A DNA stretch of 64,000 nucleotides from Toxonevra muliebris. Taxonomy: Eukaryota > Arthropoda > Insecta > Diptera > Pallopteridae. The notes under the pieces are model-generated. The model ran no database searches and had not been told where the DNA came from. It was given only the letters and a program-made list of their open reading frames with translations. The stretch is from contig OY829329.1 of NCBI GenBank assembly GCA_963691655.1, positions 53,767,408 to 53,831,407 of the forward strand, in the 5' to 3' direction. How positions within the stretch are numbered: the stretch's first letter is position 1; every line of letters begins with the position of its first letter. Below, in pieces: positions 57,841 to 64,000 of this stretch. A program made the position numbers and the translations under genes.

Positions 57841-59330
57841 CGGATTTAATTGAGACTTACCAATGCGTTTTTTTGAATGAATATACGTTCTCATAAATAG
57901 ATTAATACACTAACGTCAAATATTTAGGTAGTACACATTTTAGAAGAAACCAAAGCAGAACTATTTCGTAGTTTAAAATGCGAGGAAGAATTACTACTAA
58001 AAATTCTTTAAAATTGATATCAACATTATTTATCATACAATTATCAATATCTACCACTCATACTCAAGGTTAAGGTGACCATCTTGCAAAGCAATTTTTG
58101 TTAACAATATCTTCGTAGACTATTAAATTACGCTAGTTTTTCATTTCATTGTTGTTATTATTATTGCTAGCAGTTTCTACAGACTGCAGACTGCATGCAA
58201 ATGGCAAATAAATCAATGAAGAAAAAATATGTTTCCACACATTTTCTTCATTTTTTTATATGCATATTTTGTGTGTATGTATGTATGTATATTGCAATAA
58301 CAGCAACAACAATCTCTACAAATTTACAACAACAATTACATTAAGTACAATGCAATAAACAACAACAACAATACAGGAACAATTGCTGCTGTTTGCAATT
58401 TGTAACCTTCAGCATAAAAAAAACAGACTCAAAAGAAAACAACAACTACGAGTAGAAGACAAAAACTTGTTAGTATGGCTGCTTTAGGATATCTTCAAGG
58501 AATTTTCACATTCTAGGCATGAAGTGTGTGTGTGCCTGTACAAAAAAGGATAACAACTACCTACAACAAGGATGAGTAAGTGAAGAGCAACAGCACCAGT
58601 ACACAATGTTATTTATTGAGTCCGCATTTTATATTTTAATGTCTTTATGTGGTTTGAATGAATATGGCTGAACTTGAACCAGAAGCCATAGCCCGAGGTA
58701 CTGTCTCAGTTGGCAGCAGGCAAGCAAAATAATACGTAAGTGATAGAAAGCATGAAATTGGTAACAATTGTTAGTTGCTATTATTATTTTATTATTACGA
58801 GTACTAGCTAGTAGTTTATTAAATTATGCTTTCATTTGTGTATTATATAATATGAAAACGATATTATTTGCGAATAATTTGCAGCTGAGTATTTTTGCAT
58901 GGAGTTTTGAGGAAATGTGTGGAGATACAGATGCAGAAATGCAGGACAAAAAGGGGAAAAGACTGAGGGAGACAGAAAGCCGATCAAGGGACAGATGCAA
59001 CATAATGGAAGAACAAAAGTGAACAAGGTGGTGAAGAGGATGACAAAGAGGCGACAAAGAATAAAGAGCGGGAGTCAGGAAGGGAAAGGGAACACAAAGA
59101 AGGGCAAATGGGAGCAGATTGAGGGCAAATGAAAAACAGATGAGTGACTGATTGAAGACACGGAATGAGGAAAATAGGTTCAGAACTAGGTCTAGATGAA
59201 GATTACGAGGAGAATAGTTCTTTGAGTTCTTCGCGTATTGCAAACTTTGTGGATTTTCCACATTTTTTTTGTAAGCTCCAGTACACTTTAAGAAAAACGA
59301 TACAGCTTTAAATAAATAAAAAAAAATATT
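57841..59330. other. AT-rich DNA with A/G-rich stretch, no gene
   Basis: CAA-rich runs lie near 58300-58380, and an A/G-rich stretch at about 58920-59130 gives charged or pyrimidine-mirror frames that I do not trust as genes. Confidence 0.5.
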
Positions 59331-59338
59331 ATTTTTAA

Positions 59339-59935
59339 CAGAGCTGTAAAAGAATGCAACAATTGAGGATATAAGTCACAAATGAATAATAATTTTTGAT
59401 TGCAGTTACTGACTAACATATTTGACTCTAGAATAAAAAATGCAGTTGGAAGTCTTTTTTGAAGTCGCCGATTGGTTATTCATTTAGAAAAGTATTTTTT
59501 TGGGGTCAAGGGAGTGCAGTCTTTTTTTTTAAATCATGAGACTGCAAATCTTATGACTCCAAAATCATGATTGCTTTGAAGTCACTTGGAGTCACTTGAA
59601 TTCACTTGGAGTCACTTAAATACCCTTGAACTCATATGCAGTCATTTGGAGTTAATTGCAATTTGCAGTCAATTGGAGTCACTTGGAGTCTTTTCGAGTC
59701 AATTGGGATTTTGAAGTCATTTGGAGTCATTTGAAGTCAATGGGGGACTTGAAGTCAATTGGGGATTTGAAGTCAATTGGAGTCAGTTGGAGTTTTTTGG
59801 AGTCAATTGGGATTTTGAAGTCAATTGGAGTCATTTGAAATCAATTGAAGATTTGAAGTCAATTGGGGATTTGAAGTCAATTGGAGTCACTTGGAGTCAT
59901 TTGGAATCAAATAGAATGTGAAGTTAATTTTAATA
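59339..59935 (+). repeat. FB2 left inverted arm
   Basis: The first about 240 bp are unique arm sequence that matches FB1 (for example aaaaaatgcagttggaag); the rest is the 10-bp repeat with two main spellings, aattgaagtc and atttggagtc. Confidence 0.9.
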
Positions 59936-60274
59936 TCGATGGTCATACGTTGACCCCTCGTATGTAGTTTTTCACCACTTTTGGAAGGGACTACAAAAAA
60001 GTAATAAATGTACATAAAGAATATGTAAAATTGGTTTTTAAATCATTCTAAATAAAAGAAAAATATTTTTAAAATTATGAAGTTAGAAATCTGTTCATAA
60101 ATCATACTATTTTCGTCATTAAAAATGAAATTATCAAAACGTGAATAACCTTGAGTATTTATATATTAGGGTAGTTGCGAATAATAAAAATCTCAATTTG
60201 TTTAGACAATAGGTTTTTATAAAATAAATGAATGCAAATATTAAATAGCACATATATTAATATTAAATTCACTG

Positions 60275-60874
60275 TCCATTTGATTTCAATTTCCTCCAAT
60301 TGACTCCAAATGATTCCAATTGACTTCAAAATCCCAATTGACTTCAAATCCTCAATTGACTTCAAATCCCCAATTGACTTCAAATGACTCCAAATGACTT
60401 CAAAAGACTTTAACTGACTCCATTTGACTTCAAAATCTCAATTGACTTCAAAAGACTTCAACTGACTCCAATTGACTTCAAAATCCCAATTGACTCAAAA
60501 AAGACTCCAAATGACTTCAATTGACTGCAAATTGCAATTGACTGCAAATGACTGCATTTGAGTTCAAGGATATTTAAGTGATTCCAAGTGGCTTCAAGTG
60601 ACTTCAAGTGGCTCCAAGTGACTTCAAAGCAATCATGATTTTGGAGTCATAAAATTTGGAGCCCCTTGATTTCAAAAAAAGATCGCATTCCCTTGACTCT
60701 AAAAAAGACTTTTCTAAATGAGTAACCAATAGGCGACTCCAAAAAAGACTTCCAACAGTATTTTTTATTCTGGAGTCAAATATGTTATTCAATAACTGCA
60801 ATCAGGAATTGCCGGTTACTAACTGTGACTTCAAAGTATTGCAATTAAATTGATTGCATTCTTTTACAGCTCTG
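60275..60874 (-). repeat. FB2 right inverted arm
   Basis: The complement of the left arm; gactccaattgacttcaa-type words run from about 60295 to 60560 and the unique arm sequence follows to the terminus. Confidence 0.9.
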
Positions 60875-60882
60875 ATTTTTAA

Positions 60883-63500
60883 AATAAATTTTAGTTTTTA
60901 AAATCTTTCCTTGAAACATAAAAGTTTTTTTTTTTACAAATATGCAATTTAGATTGTAAGTATCTTTCAAAAAAATAAAATATTTTAAACTAATATTTGG
61001 CATAATAGTTTACATTCGCCAATAACCGAAATTTAAAAAATATCCGAGACCAATAGTTTCAATCTTGTACGAAACGCTCCATATGCCTTAATCTGGTGTA
61101 GAATACTTTTCTGGTCAAACTGTAGTCAAAAACATGCAGAAGCGGATTCAGAGATTAGGGGTTTGAAGTTTTTATTAATTATTATTGTTATTATTACTCC
61201 TTACTCTTCAAAAAGTGTTTTAATTCAGAAGCAGCGTGAACAGGCACCTTGGATTGTTTGGAATAGCCAGTCATGTCTGGTTTTCGTCAATCCCGGACTT
61301 TTAGCGATTTGCCCAAAATTAAATTGAGCAAAAATTAAAAGTGATTAAAAACCAAATAAATTAAAACAGATGTACGTTGGATCGAAATTTTCGACAATAT
61401 TCCAATAGATTGGATGGCAAAGATTGTTGAAAATTTGCTCCAGCTGAACGTATTTTTTCTTCAATTAATAAATATTAGACTGTCGAAAAACTTGCCTTCA
61501 ATTAAAACACTCAAACCAATTTTGTATTCGAAACATACTTTAGAATATTCCTCTCCTGATTTTTACAATTTAAAAAAATAAAAAATCAAAGCACAAGAAA
61601 AACATATAAATTTCAATGAACCAGCGCAGGTTACAGAACCACCTTCGGCTAATACTAGACACGATTTTAACTGCATTATTTGTTTTTATGTTTATTATAA
61701 GTTTTTCTTTAACTTAAATATTCTAAAATAATTTAATATTTAAGAGTAAAAATTAAAAATATATAGCAAGCGTCCCGGATTCTAGTCCAAAAAAACTGGT
61801 TACCTTAGCTTGTAAAAATTAGTTTCATTTTTATTCAGAAAGAGGCACCTAGAGAAAATTTTAGTCTCAAACCACCAGCCCAGTGGTTGAGCATTAACAT
61901 AAGAGGAGAATTTTGGTACGAAAAAAACAATTTTTCTCAAATTTTCCGATTGATTTTTAAGAGAAGTTTGAACACTAACTCCCTCATTTAACCGCAAATC
62001 CTACTTGGAAACCTCGAAATTTAAAAGTTTCGATAAAAATATTTCCATTAATTTTAAAATGTAAACTCAATTAAAGCTTTACTTATTACTTCTCAAAAAA
62101 GTGGAGCACATTGCATTGCTAGCTATAAAACATTCAACTTTAATAATTAATTTATTTTGCTGCTGCACTTTTTTTCTGCTGCTTTCTTTTGCTATTAACT
62201 AAAAATTATAATATTTTTACAACCGGAACTCAAACATTTTCAAGCAATTTCCCACATACCTAAATTAAAAAATAAATAAAAATGCAAGTATGTTGTATAT
62301 GTATATTTTTTCCGATTTTTAACTTTTCACACTTGTCTGCTTGTTGCTTGAATGTTTTGCCCATTTGTTCGCCTGCCTGCCTACCTATTTGCTTGCAACA
62401 CCAATTTCCTTTTTCTGAGCATGTGACCTAAATATGTTGCTGTCGTTGGTTGGTTGTTGCTGCAGGTTACTGCTGGTTACCTCGTAGCATTCACACAACT
62501 ACATACATATTTTTAACACGTGTGCATACTCGTATTCCCATTTATCCCTTAATTTTTCCGTGCGGCAATATGTTTGCTCCTGTTTTTTCCATATTTCTTT
62601 CTGTTTTGCTACAACGATTTCCTCTTGGTCATATACATTCATATGTAAATATTGAAAAATGGGGAAAAATTCTCATTAAAAAATATGTTCCGCTTTCAAT
62701 TAGATGTAGGTACCTAGAAAATCAGAACGCAAACTACAGCAAAAAAGAGGAAAAGCTGTTATTTTTATAATTTTAACGCTCATTTCACTTGTAATTTGCT
62801 TGAAAATGTTGCTTCAAAAAAGTCAGCAGGAAAAAGAGGCCGAAGAAGCGTGTTTATAGCAAGCGACCGCATTTCTTTTACGGGTCACAGGGCATCCATT
62901 TATAGGAAATAAGAAAATAGGAGCTAAATTTTTAGGTATTACTTTAAATTTTAAAAAAGACGGAAATCAAAAACAACTACAAATTTTCAATAAATTTTGT
63001 CTACAATTTTTTGTTTTTTCTTTCTCAACTTTTGTTTGTGTGTTTTATGCTAGTGATGCGCGTTTATTGCAACTTGATTTGCTGCTCCCCGGAGTAAAGT
63101 TTTCCGTTTCCGGGTGTTTAAATTGTCTTGTCATTGAGTTGTCTACTACTGTCTTCTACTGCTTCTGTTGCTCCTTCTCTATCTACTACATACTGTTTGC
63201 TACGCTCATTGTCTCCAAAGCTATGTAAGTGTGTAAGTGCGAGTGTCAATGTTTGTGTGGTTGTTTAAATTTTTGTGTGTGTGCGATTCTTTCCAACATT
63301 TAAGTTGCAATTATTTAAAGTCCCTTAAGGATTTTCCACTCATTATGTTAATTTTCTGCTCATCTACGCCTTGACTTCGACTTGTGGCAACGACAACGAC
63401 AAGGACTCAGCCATCAAGATGTTTTACTTTATACTATTACTACACTCTAGTACTTGTGTCTATGAGCAGTGGAGGATGTGGGATTTGGTCATAGGAGGGG
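60883..63500. other. AT-rich DNA, no gene recognised
   Basis: A 106-codon plus-strand frame at 62450-62770 starts in a normal-complexity patch but resembles nothing known. Elsewhere only AT-rich sequence is seen. Confidence 0.5.
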
Positions 63501-63519
63501 GATTTTTAGTACCAAATTC

Positions 63520-64000
63520 AGGTCAAAATTAGACCAAAAAACTGGCAAAAAATGAGTTCCAAATTCAGACCAAAATTCAATCGAAATTCAGACCAAAATT
63601 TCAACCTCACATCCCTCCAACATTTAGACCGCAACAATAAACAGAACAAAATTCAAATATAAAATTAGACTAAATTCGGACCGAAAGTCTAATAAAAATT
63701 TATGCTATATTTAAACCAAGAAACTGAATAATATTTTTCCCCAAACTTAGATCGAAATTCAAGCAAAACTCCTACCACAATTCAAACCATAAATCAATAC
63801 CAAAATTTAGACACAATTTCGACCATAACTCAGAGGAAAACTCTAACCAAATTTAGATCACAAATTTGACCACAATACAGAACAGAATTCAGACAAAAAC
63901 TCAAATCGAAATTTAATCCAAAATTCAAACCAACATCCAAATCACAACGCAGGTCTTAATTCAAGCCAAGCTTAAGGCCAAAACTCAGACCATAAATGTG
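63520..64000. repeat. 14-15 bp degenerate minisatellite at window edge
   Basis: Units near aaattcagaccaaa recur through the last 480 bp, with many variants (aatttagacca, aactcagacca). The array continues beyond the right edge. Confidence 0.75.

Larger units (their letters stand above)
59339..60874 (-). mobile_element. Foldback element FB2, uninterrupted copy
   Basis: A 1536-bp element whose two ends both read cagagctgtaaaagaatg inward. The perfect 8-bp duplication atttttaa lies at 59331-59338 and 60875-60882 and again fits the hAT pattern nTnnnnAn. Arms of about 600 bp (to about 59935 and from about 60275) consist largely of 10-bp units (nnttgaagtc). The core of about 340 bp is homologous to the FB1 core in the opposite orientation and lacks both the SINE and the Tc1-like insert of FB1. 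No open frame of any family; a non-autonomous element moved by an unknown transposase. Confidence 0.92.

Noticed and set aside
62450..62770. 106-codon frame as a host gene
   Set aside because: No family resemblance; ends in low-complexity Lys/Glu codons.
1..64000. CRISPR array, operons or bacterial signals
   Set aside because: Sequence composition, transposon families and lack of dense coding all indicate a eukaryotic, insect chromosome.

Overview
The window looks like non-coding chromosomal DNA of an insect, most likely a higher (brachyceran) fly. It is AT-rich and full of CA/TA/CAA microsatellites. The coding relics I recognise are almost all transposable elements typical of Diptera: mariner (D34D), Tc1 (DD34E), three DD37E Tc1/mariner-superfamily copies, jockey-like and R1/LOA/I-like non-LTR retrotransposons, hAT-type non-autonomous elements and tRNA-derived SINEs. 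A tephritid or related fly is plausible, but nothing fixes the species. I found no convincing host exon, so the window is probably intergenic DNA or the inside of a very long intron. No working gene system can be read from it; the story is transposon archaeology.

Layout. 1-2.9 kb: AT-rich DNA with a partial MITE. 2.9-5.9 kb: a purine-rich array split by a 2.4-kb Tc1-like element (TA duplication, 25-bp inverted ends) that carries a nested RNase H-bearing LINE fragment. 6.0-8.3 kb: a jockey-like reverse transcriptase relic cut by a mariner. 9.57 kb: a 76-bp near-perfect palindromic mini-element. 9.6-20.9 kb: mostly featureless, with a pyrimidine tract, a 15-bp minisatellite and a 226-bp TA-flanked MITE. 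20.9-23.0 kb: a 10-bp-period array split by a 901-bp hAT-like MITE with an 8-bp target duplication. 25.3-28.1 kb: a 2758-bp foldback element with long inverted arms made of 10-bp repeats and a perfect 8-bp target duplication; inside it sit a tRNA SINE and a decayed Tc1-like element. 31.2-33.4 kb: a 19-bp minisatellite split by a LINE fragment.

39.7-42.2 kb: a Russian doll. A 76-bp palindrome lies inside a nearly intact DD37E transposon, which lies inside an older DD37E transposon that also carries a SINE. 42.5-43.0 kb: a LINE C-terminus. 44.7-46.0 kb: a third DD37E element with perfect 27-bp ends but a broken catalytic site. 47.9-48.6 kb: two tandem copies of the MITE also present at the left edge. 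52.3 kb: a reverse-transcriptase scrap. 55.1-57.8 kb: a 29-bp minisatellite split by a second hAT-like MITE and by a 1.1-kb long-inverted-repeat element. 59.3-60.9 kb: a second foldback element, which keeps the empty sites of both insertions found in the first. 63.5-64 kb: a 14-15 bp minisatellite running off the edge.

The most unusual items are (i) the foldback family with helically phased 10-bp arm repeats, hAT-type target duplications and an internal empty-site control, (ii) the 76-bp palindromic family with 4-bp duplications, and (iii) the repeated finding of transposons seated inside degenerate minisatellites. Coordinates of decayed pieces are approximate. All alignments were made by eye.
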